From positions 35,243 through 99,242 of the forward strand of contig JACPHN010000018.1 in NCBI GenBank assembly GCA_016188575.1: 64,000 nucleotides of DNA. Direction: 5' to 3'. The notes beneath the pieces are model-generated. The model had not been told where the DNA came from and did no database searches. It saw only the letters and a list, made by a program, of their open reading frames with translations. The DNA comes from Candidatus Schekmanbacteria bacterium. Its GTDB lineage: Bacteria; CSSED10-310; JACPHN01. A program made the translations under genes and the position numbers. Positions 52,876 to 61,632 of the stretch are shown in pieces. Numbering within the stretch: position 1 is the first letter of the stretch; the number at the start of each line of letters is the position of its first letter.

Positions 52876-54504
52876 TTAGTCGGCCGCCTGCTTGACGGTG
52901 CCCAGGACCAGCATGACGCGTTCCAGCTCGGAGCGCCGCTCGTCGATTGTCCACTGCAGCGCCCGTAGCTCGGCTACGAGCTTTTCGAGCTCTTTGAGCT
53001 CCTGCGCCGTCGCCCGGACCTCGCGTTTGAGCCGGCGGCGTTCGCGCAACGCCATGTACAGCCGTTTGGGAAGTCCCAACAAGCCGGCCCTCACGAGCCC
53101 CGTCCAACGCGCGCCGCCGCGCGCAACGCGCCAGTAGAAGCGGCCCGTGGTTTGCACCGGCCGGCGCAGAAGCAGCGCCACGACGAACGCGATCACACCG
53201 GTGGTGAGCGGTTGGCGCAGGCAGCGAATCACCTCGGCGAGGTCCTCGGTGCCGATTTCGCCGCGAAACCGCCGATGGGCGGCCTGCAGCTCGGGCGACG
53301 TGTAGAGCTCGGACTGGTGAATGAGCTCGAGCAACTCGCGCGTGGTCGCACTGCCGCTGGCGGTGAGGCGGCGCAGAAGCTCGGCGTTGGGGATCAGCGC
53401 CGCGCCGAAGCGGCTACAAAAGACCAGCGCATCGTCCTCGGTGAGCGCAAACGCGCGGGGCCTGGTGCGCAACCACAGCTCGATCGCGCCGCGCACGGGA
53501 AGGACGCGATCGACAGCAATCTGCCGGCCATCGAGGGTCGCCGCGAACAGGCCGGCGTCGCTGAGATACCACGCGCGGCGGCCACCGGTTTCCTGCAGCC
53601 GCACGATAGAGCTCTTGACCTCGGGGACGCGCAGGCCCAGGGTGCCGCGCACGTAGGTCAGGCCGCCGGGAAAACCGAGCCAGGCGCCGCCGCGGTTGTC
53701 GGCGGCGATGCGGTCGACGAAGGCACTGCCGAGATCGAGCTCTTTTCCGTAGTGGCGGAGGCGAAAAGCGCCGGGGGCGGTCGGCCGGTAGAGATACGCG
53801 CCGTCTTCGGTGCCGATCCAGATCGAGGCCCTGGGCCCGCGGCGCACGGCGCGGATCCAGGTGCGCAGAGCGGGGTACCTTGCGAGCGCCTCCGGAGGAA
53901 GAGTCCGCTCGCCGGACAGGCTCGCGCCGGCGGCAGCAGTGGGCGGAGCAACGGAGTACAGGCCGCCGGCCGTGCCAACCAGGGCCGAGCCGTCGGCCTC
54001 GGGGAGCACGGCGAGGGCGTACTGACTGGCGGCATCAGCGCCGGGCAGGATGCGGCGCACGTCCGCGGGGCGGTCGCGGTGGACAACGTACACACCGAAG
54101 TTGGTGGCAACCCAGGCCGCGCCATCGGCGCTGACGGCGAGGTCGTTGATGCGGCCGACGGCCTCCCAGGGCAAGAGATGAACGAGCTCCTTGCCGCGCC
54201 GCGGCCAGGCGACCAGTCCGAGCTCGCCGCCGGCGTAGACGGTATGGCGGTCTGCGGCCAGGACGTCGAGCCCGGAGATGGCGCGAGCGAGGCGCTTGTG
54301 CGTGTAGGGGAAGGGCCGAATGGTACAGGCGGCGGTAGAGAAACCGAGGAGGAGGATCAGCAGGGCGAGGGTGCGGCGTTGGGCACGCGAAGCGGGAGCG
54401 GGTGTTGGAAGGGAGGGAGGGGTGCGGGGGAGCGCAGTCGGGGCCGCGGGAGAATCTGCCTCTTGAGGCTCAGATTGCTTGACTCTCATCACTTCACGGA
54501 CCAT
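52876..54504 (-). CDS. membrane protein with regulator-propeller-like domain and coiled coil
   Basis: A protein of about 542 aa. An N-terminal hydrophobic segment (near 45-62, LLILLLGFSTAAC) could be a signal anchor or a lipobox (STAAC). The middle (about 75-330) resembles two-component-regulator propeller repeats: GLDVLAADRHTVYAGGELG, AVSADGAAWVATNFGVYVV, RGPRASIWIGTEDGAYLY, NRGGAWLGFPGGLTYV. A second membrane helix (about 435-455) precedes a charged coiled coil (RRRLKREVRATAQELKELEKL). No kinase or response-regulator part is fused. It starts near a divergent AT-rich region shared with the protease gene. Function unknown. Confidence 0.65.
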   Translation of the reverse strand: MVREVMRVKQSEPQEADSPAAPTALPRTPPSLPTPAPASRAQRRTLALLILLLGFSTAACTIRPFPYTHKRLARAISGLDVLAADRHTVYAGGELGLVAWPRRGKELVHLLPWEAVGRINDLAVSADGAAWVATNFGVYVVHRDRPADVRRILPGADAASQYALAVLPEADGSALVGTAGGLYSVAPPTAAAGASLSGERTLPPEALARYPALRTWIRAVRRGPRASIWIGTEDGAYLYRPTAPGAFRLRHYGKELDLGSAFVDRIAADNRGGAWLGFPGGLTYVRGTLGLRVPEVKSSIVRLQETGGRRAWYLSDAGLFAATLDGRQIAVDRVLPVRGAIELWLRTRPRAFALTEDDALVFCSRFGAALIPNAELLRRLTASGSATTRELLELIHQSELYTSPELQAAHRRFRGEIGTEDLAEVIRCLRQPLTTGVIAFVVALLLRRPVQTTGRFYWRVARGGARWTGLVRAGLLGLPKRLYMALRERRRLKREVRATAQELKELEKLVAELRALQWTIDERRSELERVMLVLGTVKQAAD

Positions 54505-54557
54505 ATTACGATACAAATACGTTTTTTCAAACAGCCACCAGTACCGGAGATCTTAGC

Positions 54558-55250
54558 ATGTTTTTCGACCCCCTATACTTCATCATCCTCGCACCCGCCC
54601 TGCTCTTATCGGCTTTCGCGACGCTCTCCGTGCGCACCCGCTTTGCCCGCTACCGCCGCGTCGCCCTGCGCTCCGGCCTCAGCGGCGCCGAAGCCGCCCG
54701 CCGCCTGCTGGACCGCGCTGGACTTTCCGCTGTCCGCATCGAAACCACCGCCGGCCTGCTCGGCGACCACTACGACCCCACGACCCGCACCCTCCGCCTG
54801 TCGCGCGACGTCTTCAGCGGCCGCTCGGTCTCCGCCGTCGGTGTCGCCGCTCATGAAGCCGGCCACGCGCTGCAGCACGCCGACCGCTACCTCCCTCTGC
54901 AGCTTCGCACCGCCATGGTTCCCATCGCCGCGCTCGGCTCCAACCTCGCCTGGGTCCTCATACTCGCGGGCATGCTCCTGTCCCTGCTCAACCTCGCCAA
55001 GATCGGCGTCGTCCTGTTCGCTGGCGTCGTCGCCTTCTCGCTCGTCACCCTCCCGGTCGAGCTCGACGCCTCGCGCCGCGCCCGCATGCTGCTCTCCCGC
55101 TACGCTATTGTCAGCGGTGAGGAAGCGAGCGGTGTCGGCAGGGTCTTGAACGCCGCCGCCATGACCTACGTGGCAGGCGCTCTGACCGCGGTCCTGACGC
55201 TGCTCTATTACCTCATTCGCCTCGGCTTCATCGGCGGCCGGGACGAGTAG
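54558..55250 (+). CDS. YugP-like zinc metallopeptidase (membrane)
   Basis: A 230-aa membrane protein of the YugP/DUF family of putative neutral zinc metallopeptidases. Helix 1 is at the N-terminus, and two or three more helices lie near 120-165 and 200-220. The zinc motif HEAGH is at residues 99-103 in AAHEAGHALQHA, and the VELDASRRA segment near 170 supplies the Glu/Asp side typical of this family. It should act on membrane-proximal substrates that are not known. GGAG lies eight bases before the ATG. It is transcribed away from the propeller gene. Confidence 0.8.
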   Translation: MFFDPLYFIILAPALLLSAFATLSVRTRFARYRRVALRSGLSGAEAARRLLDRAGLSAVRIETTAGLLGDHYDPTTRTLRLSRDVFSGRSVSAVGVAAHEAGHALQHADRYLPLQLRTAMVPIAALGSNLAWVLILAGMLLSLLNLAKIGVVLFAGVVAFSLVTLPVELDASRRARMLLSRYAIVSGEEASGVGRVLNAAAMTYVAGALTAVLTLLYYLIRLGFIGGRDE

Positions 55251-55337
55251 TCGCTGCACACTCCGGATACGCGGCGATTCCCCGTGCGCGCCGCGGAGGT
55301 GCGGTGGGGGTCTTCGTGATGCGCTCTCCGCGCCGCT

Positions 55338-55365
55338 TTGACTTTCGCGGCGGCGGCGCTACAAT
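55338..55365 (+). promoter_or_regulatory. sigma70-like promoter for the ExbB/ExbD-like unit
   Basis: TTGACT (55338-55343), a 16-base spacer and TACAAT (55360-55365) give a good housekeeping promoter about 50 bases before the GTG start at 55417. Confidence 0.5.
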
Positions 55366-55416
55366 AGCGCCGTTGCTTTGTGCTTGCGTCCTCATCTCGA
55401 GAGGTTTGACCCCACC

Positions 55417-56160
55417 GTGGTTGAAGAAACGATCGCCAGTGCCCAGACTACGGACTGGATGAGCTTATTCTGGCAAACGAGTATCGTCGCGAAGATCGTC
55501 CTGCTGGTGCTCACCGGGTTTTCCGTCTGCACCTGGGCGATCATTATCCAAAAGCTCCTACATTTCGGCCGCATCAAGACACAGACAGCCCGCTTTTTCG
55601 AGGTGCTCAACGCCAACCTCTCCCTTCAGGAAACCTACAAGGCCGCCCACGAATCCCCGCTCAGCCCCACCGCCAGACTGTTCCGCGTGGGCTACCTGGA
55701 GCTGAATCGCCGCATGAAGTCCGGCGGATCACTGACGCGGCAGCGGCTCTCGCAGATTCGGCGCGCACTGGACGCCGCGGCGGCGGAAGAAATCTCGCGC
55801 CTGGAAATCTGGATGATCTTCCTGGCAATCACCGCGTCGGCCAGCCCCTTTATCGGCCTTTTCGGCACCGTCTGGGGCATCATGACCGCATTCCACAGCA
55901 TCGGTGGGGCACGCTCGGCCAGCCTCACCGTCGTCGCTCCAGGAATTGCCGAGGCCCTCATCAACACCGCCGCCGGCCTCTTCGCCGCCATCCCCGCAGT
56001 CATGAGCTACAACCTGTTTCTGAGCCGCACCCAGCAAATCGGCAGGAACCTCGGCAGCTTCCTCGGCAGGCTCGAAAACCTCTTCGAGGAAAGCTACGTC
56101 CTGGAGTCCGCCGCCCATCCACCCGCGCCCCACGATACGGAGGCCCGCCATGGGCGCTAG
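55417..56160 (+). CDS. MotA/TolQ/ExbB-type proton channel protein
   Basis: A 247-aa membrane protein with three helices. The first is near residues 20-45 (VAKIVLLVLTGFSVCTWAIII), the others near 145-165 and 185-205. ASASPFIGLFGTVWGIMTAF and IAEALINTAAGLFAAIPAVMSYN are the signature helices of the TolQ/ExbB family. With the ExbD/TolR protein encoded next it forms a proton-driven motor that energises an envelope process. The partner (TonB, TolA or AglS/GltS-type) is not in the window, so the system cannot be told apart. The start is GTG at 55417; TTG at 55378 or ATG at 55459 are alternatives. Confidence 0.9.
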   Translation: MVEETIASAQTTDWMSLFWQTSIVAKIVLLVLTGFSVCTWAIIIQKLLHFGRIKTQTARFFEVLNANLSLQETYKAAHESPLSPTARLFRVGYLELNRRMKSGGSLTRQRLSQIRRALDAAAAEEISRLEIWMIFLAITASASPFIGLFGTVWGIMTAFHSIGGARSASLTVVAPGIAEALINTAAGLFAAIPAVMSYNLFLSRTQQIGRNLGSFLGRLENLFEESYVLESAAHPPAPHDTEARHGR

Positions 56161-56578
56161 CGTCGCCGACACCAGCGCGGGCCCCCGCTCGCCCTTGGCT
56201 GAAATCAACGTCACCCCACTCGTCGACGTCATGCTGGTCATGCTGATCATCTTCATGATCACCGCACCCATGATGCATCAGGGGCTCAACGTCGATCTGC
56301 CGCCGAGCGAAAGTGGCGCGGTCGAGGACACTCCCGAAGAACCGGTCACCGTCTCCGTCGACAAGGAAGGAAGAATCCACGTCGACGAGGCCGTCGTCCC
56401 GATCGCCGATCTCGTCCGCCACCTCCAGCTCTTGCCCGACCTCGTCAAGCGCACCGTCCACATCGAGGCAGACAAGGCCGTGCCCTACGGTGACGTCGTC
56501 CGCGTGCTCGACGGCATCAAGCAGGCCGGGGTCGAAAAGCTGGCGATCATCACTGTCCCTGAGGAGCGACGCCGGTGA
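56150..56578 (+). CDS. ExbD/TolR-type proton channel protein
   Basis: A 142-aa protein with one N-terminal helix (MLVMLIIFMI near residues 28-40) and a periplasmic domain ending in a typical ExbD/TolR fold (VHIEADKAVPYGDVVRVLDGIKQAG). INVTPLVDVMLV with Asp26 in the membrane is the essential proton-carrying residue of the family. It overlaps the ExbB-like gene by 11 bases, so the two are coupled. The absence of a fused TonB domain means a separate transducer is needed. Confidence 0.92.
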   Translation: MGASVADTSAGPRSPLAEINVTPLVDVMLVMLIIFMITAPMMHQGLNVDLPPSESGAVEDTPEEPVTVSVDKEGRIHVDEAVVPIADLVRHLQLLPDLVKRTVHIEADKAVPYGDVVRVLDGIKQAGVEKLAIITVPEERRR

Positions 56579-56624
56579 GCCCACGGCGGGAGATCGCGCA
56601 GCCCACCGCGAGCCCGCCCGCGCG

Positions 56625-59504
56625 ATGGCCCCAAGCACCTCGACCGAGCCACCACCGCCCATGAAGTCCAATCGGGTCGTCATCGCCAGCAACGACGAAC
56701 GCCAGCTCGCTCTGCTGAGCTACACGATGGAGTCACTGGGGGTCGAGCTGATGCGCTCCACCGACGGCGCTCAGGCATTGCAATACGTTTTGGAGCATTC
56801 CCCCGACGTGCTGGTCCTCGACGAGCACCTCGACAATCAGGGACCGGCGCAAGTCGTGCAAGCCCTGCTCACGGAGCAAGAGCCCATCAGCACCGGCATC
56901 GTCCTCATCGGCGACCCGCCGCTGCTTCCTGAGATCGGCGACCGCCTCGCAGTCCACCGCATCTCCAAGCCGTATCGCCTCGCCGAGGTCAAGGCAACGG
57001 TTCAGGAGATCCTCTCCACCTGTCCATCCACTACCACGCTGGCGCTTCCTGACAGCTTGCCGCTGCCACCCGAAGTGCCCGCGGCCGCACCCCTGGCGCT
57101 GGAATCACCAGAAGCGCCATTTCCGCCCACCGCTGCTCTCAGCAGCACGACCAACAGCGGCGGCGTGGCGCCCTCAGCTCCCCGGGGCACCCTCGAAGCC
57201 ACCACTGCAATGCAGATCGTCACCCGCATTCACACGGGTCGCCGCAGCGGGGTGCTGACGTTCTACTCGAGCGACCAGGAAAAGGCGCTCTGGTTCACCG
57301 ACGGCGGACTGGTTTTCGCCACCTCCAACGTCGTCGGCGATCGCCTCGGCGATCGCCTCGTCCTGGACGGAGTCATTACCGACAAGGCGCTCGACTTCAC
57401 CACCGACGAGATGGGTCGGACCGGCAGGCGGCAGGGGGAAATCCTGGTCGAGACCGGGCTCCTGACGGCCGAGGAGCTCGTGCAGGCGCTGCAGCGGCAG
57501 CTCCGGCACATCACGATGGACGTGCTGCAGTGGACGAGCGGCGAGTTTGCGTTCGCAGATCGACCCGCACCACACGGCATCGAGGTCCCCGTCGAGTTCG
57601 GAGTCGCCAACGTCGTGCTCGCCGCTGCCAGGCGGTTTGCCGATCTCGACTACGTTCACCGCTTTCTCCCCCCGTACGATAGTCACCTCGCTCGCGCCAA
57701 GACACCACCGGTGGACGTCGCCGCACTGGATCTGCAGCCCTGGGAGCGCCGGCTCCTCGAGAAGATCATCTTCCCATGCACGCTGATCGAGATGCGGGCG
57801 GCGTCGGAAGGGACCCTGCCCGGCGGCAAGGTGGCCGAGTCCTCGGTGGATCGGCTGGCGTTTGGGTTGCTCGGGCTAGGCTACCTCAGATCGCGGCGCT
57901 ACGCCGGTTCACCCGCACAGGCAAGGCTCGCGGCCGCGCCCTCGCAGCGCACGCCGGAGGCTGCCGAGCCCGGAGCGGCCGGCCTCGGCGCCGCTTTCAC
58001 GGCATTTGCGCGCATCCGCAAACAGGGAGAGACCGGCACCTTGGTGGTGACGGGCGGCGCTGAAGCGGGCGCACCGCCGCAGAGACAGGCACCGCGTATC
58101 GACCTGTACTTCAAGAAAGGGCGCTTGACGGGCGCGGTCGCGGCGGACCACGACGATCGCTTGCGAGACATTCTGCGCCGTCAGGGGATCCACATCGGCG
58201 ACCGGGAGGCCAATGTCTGGGGCGCCGTCATGGCACAGCTCGGGTCGGACGCCGACGCCCTGGAGCGCCTGCGCCTCATCCACCGGGAGGTCGCCGAGCA
58301 ATGTATCGGCGCAGCCATGGCGCGCCATCGCGCCGCGGTCGAATGGCGCGAGGAGCTCCCGCGCGGCCAGCTCTCCTTTGACCTCGACCAGCACACGGTC
58401 TGGCTGACGGCCCTGCGCCAGGCACCCGAGGCGGCGCTGGCCTCCCTGGCTCCCCCGGGTACTGCGATCGTGCAGCCGCCGGTGCCATTGCGCGTTTCCC
58501 GCGCCGTCGCCGCCGGCCAGCTCACGGAGCCCGACCGCAAGATGATCGATCTCATCCGCGCCGAGGAATCGCTGAAGGATCTGTCCTTGCGCGCCACCCG
58601 CGCGGGGATCCCCATTCTGCGGACCTTGCTCGCGCTCAAGGAGCTCGGCATCGTCGACTGGCATATTCCCGCCGCTCCGGCGTCCCCTGCCCGGGTGGCC
58701 GCGGAGGATCAGGTTCTCGATGCCGCCGCCCGCCAGGCCTGGATCGACGAAATCGAAAGCGCCCACGCCGGACTTGCCAACGGCGACCCCTTCGCGCTCC
58801 TCGGGGTGCCACAAAGCGCCGACATCGACGAGATCCGCGCTGCCTACGCTCATCGCAGCCGGCGCTTCCACCCCAATGTCGTGTACCAGATCCGGGCGCT
58901 CGAGCTGGGTCCGCTGGTCCAGGAGCTGTTTCAGCACCTCCAGGAGGCATTCCGCACGCTTTCGAACCCCGCCTTGCGCGACGCCGCACGCAAACGGCTG
59001 CACGCAGCGCGAGCGGCAACAGCGCCTCCTGCACCCGCAGCGGCAGCGCCTCCAGAGCCGGCCGGCGACGCGCCCCAGCCCGTGGCACCGGCGGGTGCTC
59101 CTCCGTCGGCACGCAAGGCGACCGGCCTCGGCGGCCAGCTCAAAGCCATGCAGCTCGCCGGGCAGGCCCAGCGCGCGCGCAAGGAGGGGGCGACACAGGA
59201 AGCCATCGCGCTGTTCCGGCAGGCACTGCAGGCGGATCCGACCGCGGAGGGAAGCTGCTTCGCGCTCGCTCGCCTGATGCTCGAGGCCGGCAAGCCCACC
59301 GCGGACGTGGAACAGGTCCTCAAGGATGGACTGGAGGTCATCGAGAACAGTGCCCGCCTCCACGTCATGCTCGGCGATGTCTACATGCGAGCCAAACGCA
59401 ACAAGGAAGCCAAGCAGTCCTTCAAGGAGGCACTCAGCATTGAGCCGAACAACGCTGAGGCCAAGGCAGCCCTGGACAAGCTGCGCTGGCATCTGCTGGG
59501 ATAG
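56625..59504 (+). CDS. REC-like / DUF4388 (PATAN) / J-domain / TPR protein
   Basis: A 959-aa cytosolic protein. A response-regulator-like N-terminal domain (about 13-125) has the phospho-Asp in VLVLDEHL. A Pro/Ala linker leads to a DUF4388 (PATAN) domain (TGRRSGVLTFYSSDQEKALWFTDG near 205) and a second related region near 470-560 (GETGTLVVTGG, DLYFKKGRL). A J-domain-like segment (about 718-795) reads DPFALLGVPQSADIDEIRAAY and HPNVVY, so the HPD motif of DnaJ is HPN. A TPR region (about 850-955) ends the protein. The start is ATG at 56625, 46 bases after the ExbD-like gene. DUF4388 proteins are common in myxobacteria and probably signal by protein contacts. Confidence 0.8.
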   Translation: MAPSTSTEPPPPMKSNRVVIASNDERQLALLSYTMESLGVELMRSTDGAQALQYVLEHSPDVLVLDEHLDNQGPAQVVQALLTEQEPISTGIVLIGDPPLLPEIGDRLAVHRISKPYRLAEVKATVQEILSTCPSTTTLALPDSLPLPPEVPAAAPLALESPEAPFPPTAALSSTTNSGGVAPSAPRGTLEATTAMQIVTRIHTGRRSGVLTFYSSDQEKALWFTDGGLVFATSNVVGDRLGDRLVLDGVITDKALDFTTDEMGRTGRRQGEILVETGLLTAEELVQALQRQLRHITMDVLQWTSGEFAFADRPAPHGIEVPVEFGVANVVLAAARRFADLDYVHRFLPPYDSHLARAKTPPVDVAALDLQPWERRLLEKIIFPCTLIEMRAASEGTLPGGKVAESSVDRLAFGLLGLGYLRSRRYAGSPAQARLAAAPSQRTPEAAEPGAAGLGAAFTAFARIRKQGETGTLVVTGGAEAGAPPQRQAPRIDLYFKKGRLTGAVAADHDDRLRDILRRQGIHIGDREANVWGAVMAQLGSDADALERLRLIHREVAEQCIGAAMARHRAAVEWREELPRGQLSFDLDQHTVWLTALRQAPEAALASLAPPGTAIVQPPVPLRVSRAVAAGQLTEPDRKMIDLIRAEESLKDLSLRATRAGIPILRTLLALKELGIVDWHIPAAPASPARVAAEDQVLDAAARQAWIDEIESAHAGLANGDPFALLGVPQSADIDEIRAAYAHRSRRFHPNVVYQIRALELGPLVQELFQHLQEAFRTLSNPALRDAARKRLHAARAATAPPAPAAAAPPEPAGDAPQPVAPAGAPPSARKATGLGGQLKAMQLAGQAQRARKEGATQEAIALFRQALQADPTAEGSCFALARLMLEAGKPTADVEQVLKDGLEVIENSARLHVMLGDVYMRAKRNKEAKQSFKEALSIEPNNAEAKAALDKLRWHLLG

Positions 59505-59512
59505 GTGCCGCG

Positions 59513-60292
59513 ATGATCGAGCTGCGCGCAGTTTCCAAGAGGTACGGCCAAATCGTGGCGGTCCGGAACCTCGATCTAAAAATCGAGAGCGGTGAAGTAT
59601 TCGGCTTTCTCGGGCCAAACGGCGCCGGCAAGACCACGACCATCAAGATCATCACGGGCCTGTTGCAGCCCACGTCTGGCTCCGTGCTCATCGACGGCCT
59701 TGACGTGGCGAAAGATCCCGAACGCGCCAAGTCCCGACTTGGCTACATTCCCGACAAGCCATACCTGTACGAAAAGCTCACCGGCCTGGAGTTCGTGACC
59801 TTTGTCGGCGGCCTCTACGGCATGACAGGCAGCGATCTGCAGGCGCGCGCCCGCAAGCTGCTCGGGGTGTTCGGCATCGGCGACCGCGCCACCGATCTCA
59901 TTGAAAGCTACTCCCACGGCATGAAGCAGAAAACGCTGTTTGCCGCGGCACTCGTGCATCGACCATCCGCGCTCGTGGTCGACGAGCCCATGGTCGGCCT
60001 GGACCCGCGCTCCGCGCGCCTGGTCAAGAAGGTGTTTCGCGAGCTCGCCAGTGCAGGTGTCGCCGTTTTCTTGTCCACCCACACGCTGGAGGTGGCGGAG
60101 GCGATCTGCGACCGCATCGGGATCATCCATCGCGGCGAGCTCATCGCTATCGGCAGGCTTGACGAGCTGCGCGCGATCGCCGCATCGAAAGGCGGAAGCG
60201 CCGAGCTCGCCAGCATGGCGATTCGGCTGGACGACATCTTCCTGCGTCTCACCGAGGAGGAGCAGGAAAGCGCACTTGCAGAAATGGAATAG
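59513..60292 (+). CDS. ABC transporter ATP-binding protein (ABC-2/export type)
   Basis: A 259-aa ABC ATPase. Walker A GPNGAGKTTT is at 34-43, the signature is the variant SYSHGMKQK (133-140) usual in ABC-2 type exporters such as DrrA and NodI, and Walker B ALVVDEPMVGLDP has Asp157 and Glu158. A STHTLEVAE switch follows near 187. It lies 8 bases after the DUF4388 gene and 3 bases before the next gene. No permease gene is adjacent; the partner must be elsewhere. Confidence 0.88.
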   Translation: MIELRAVSKRYGQIVAVRNLDLKIESGEVFGFLGPNGAGKTTTIKIITGLLQPTSGSVLIDGLDVAKDPERAKSRLGYIPDKPYLYEKLTGLEFVTFVGGLYGMTGSDLQARARKLLGVFGIGDRATDLIESYSHGMKQKTLFAAALVHRPSALVVDEPMVGLDPRSARLVKKVFRELASAGVAVFLSTHTLEVAEAICDRIGIIHRGELIAIGRLDELRAIAASKGGSAELASMAIRLDDIFLRLTEEEQESALAEME

Positions 60293-60295
60293 GTA

Positions 60296-60796
60296 ATGTC
60301 CGAAGAAAGGCGCGCAAAGGAAGGGAAACTGCAAAGGCATTTGCTGAGGGACGCCGGAGTTTGGGGGCTTCCCAAGGTCAAGTATGCCCAGATGGTCGAC
60401 CCCTGGGAGCTCTTACAAGAGGGAAAGGCTGAGTACGCGCGGCGGCTGCTCTGTCAACGCGAGGACACGGATGGCCTCCTGAAGCTGCTCGAACGGCTCA
60501 TCGAAGAGGGAGACTACTTCGAGGCCGTGGCCGTCGACCGCGAGCTGCTCACGCTTACTGGTAACTTCAGCGGTCGCCTGGACCGGCGCTGGCACCGGGA
60601 GATGGCGGAGCGGCTCATGCGCAAGGAAAAGTTTCTTCTGGCGCTGCAGGCCTACGAGGCGGCCCAGGATCCAGAAGGCGCCGAGCGCGCAAGAACAGAG
60701 ATCGCGCGCTTGCTCGGGCCGGCCGCGGCGGTCTCCAACTCCGCCGCCGAGGACGAAGGCGGAGATGCCGAGCGACCTTCACCCGGCGCGGCCTGA
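60296..60796 (+). CDS. small helical protein of unknown function
   Basis: A 166-aa protein rich in Arg, Glu and Leu, predicted almost entirely helical (LLKLLERLIEEGDYFEAVAVDRELLTL, AERLMRKEKFLLALQAYEAA), which resembles short TPR or HEAT-type repeats. There is no signal peptide. The C-terminus is acidic and low in complexity. The ATG follows the ABC gene stop by three bases, so the two are cotranscribed. It might be a regulatory or adaptor protein for the ABC ATPase; this is only inference from position. Confidence 0.65.
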   Translation: MSEERRAKEGKLQRHLLRDAGVWGLPKVKYAQMVDPWELLQEGKAEYARRLLCQREDTDGLLKLLERLIEEGDYFEAVAVDRELLTLTGNFSGRLDRRWHREMAERLMRKEKFLLALQAYEAAQDPEGAERARTEIARLLGPAAAVSNSAAEDEGGDAERPSPGAA

Positions 60797-60809
60797 TCCC
60801 GGCTGCAAA

Positions 60810-60973
60810 GGACCCGTAGCGAAATGACTGTGTCAAGCAGCGAGGCCGAGCGAGAAGGCCGCTGGCGAGGAACGACGACGAAGCGTATCAAGGGAGCGAT
60901 ACGGTGAGGAGGAGAGACGAAGCCGGCGGCCTTCGCAGCCGGCCGAATGCAACAGTTATTTCGTTACGGGTCC
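60810..60973. repeat. 164-base inverted-repeat element
   Basis: Arms of 22 bases (GGACCCGTAGCGAAATGACTGT at 60810-60831 and its near-perfect reverse complement at 60952-60973) match at 20 of 22 positions, the two differences being G-to-A changes. The interior holds further stems, for example CGTATC/GATACG near 60874-60896 and GCCGGC/GCCGGC near 60922-60944. It lies between two genes of the same strand. A miniature transposable element or a structured RNA are both possible. Confidence 0.6.
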
Positions 60974-60993
60974 AAAGACCTGCGGAGAAACCG

Positions 60994-61632
60994 ATGACTC
61001 AGCTCAAGCCAGCGCTCGCGCCTGTCGCTGTCGTGGTGATCGTCGCTCTGGCCGCGTGCAGCCGGCCGGTTCCGAACACCCACTTTTACCAGCTCGCGGT
61101 GCCGAGCGCCGTTGCCGGCCCCTTCGACCCGGAAGCTGCGCCGCTGGAGGCGATCCTGGCGCTCGCCCCCGTCACTTCCGTATCCGCGCTGCGCGCGAGC
61201 GAGATCGCCTACGTTGCGACCAGCACGGAAGTCGTCTATTTTGCCTACCATCGCTGGGTCGACACCCCGGAACGGCTCACGGAGGAGCGCCTAATCCAGG
61301 ACTTGTCGCGAGCGGGCCGGTTTCGCGCCGTCGTTTCCAACAACCCGACCGCGGCGGCGACTCACGTGCTCATCTGCCGCTTGCTCGGGTTTCACGAGCG
61401 CGAGGTCGGCGGGGTTGCACACGGTGTCGTCGCACTCGATGTCGAGCTCCGCGCTGCCACCGGCGGCCCGCCTCTGCTCCGGCGCGCCTATGAGGTTGCC
61501 CGCCCGGCGGGCTCCGCGGCGCCGGCCGCTGTCGTGATCGCCATCAACGAGGCCATCGACGAGCTCAGTGGGCGACTCATTGCCGATATCAGCACGGCGC
61601 TGTCCGCGCCGCCCGACGCCGCGCAACCGTAA
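60994..61632 (+). CDS. ABC-type transport auxiliary lipoprotein (PqiC/DUF330-like)
   Basis: A 212-aa lipoprotein with lipobox ALAAC (Cys22). The mature domain matches the PqiC/auxiliary-lipoprotein family of Mla-, Pqi- and Yeb-type systems: FYQLAVPS near 30, SEIAYVATSTEVVYFAYHRWVDTPERLTEERL near 70-100 and LDVELRAATGG near 155. Such proteins sit at the outer membrane and help move lipids. The MCE protein and permease partners are not in the window. The start is ATG at 60994 with GGAG six bases upstream; an earlier in-frame start at 60904 is inside the repeat element. Confidence 0.8.
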   Translation: MTQLKPALAPVAVVVIVALAACSRPVPNTHFYQLAVPSAVAGPFDPEAAPLEAILALAPVTSVSALRASEIAYVATSTEVVYFAYHRWVDTPERLTEERLIQDLSRAGRFRAVVSNNPTAAATHVLICRLLGFHEREVGGVAHGVVALDVELRAATGGPPLLRRAYEVARPAGSAAPAAVVIAINEAIDELSGRLIADISTALSAPPDAAQP

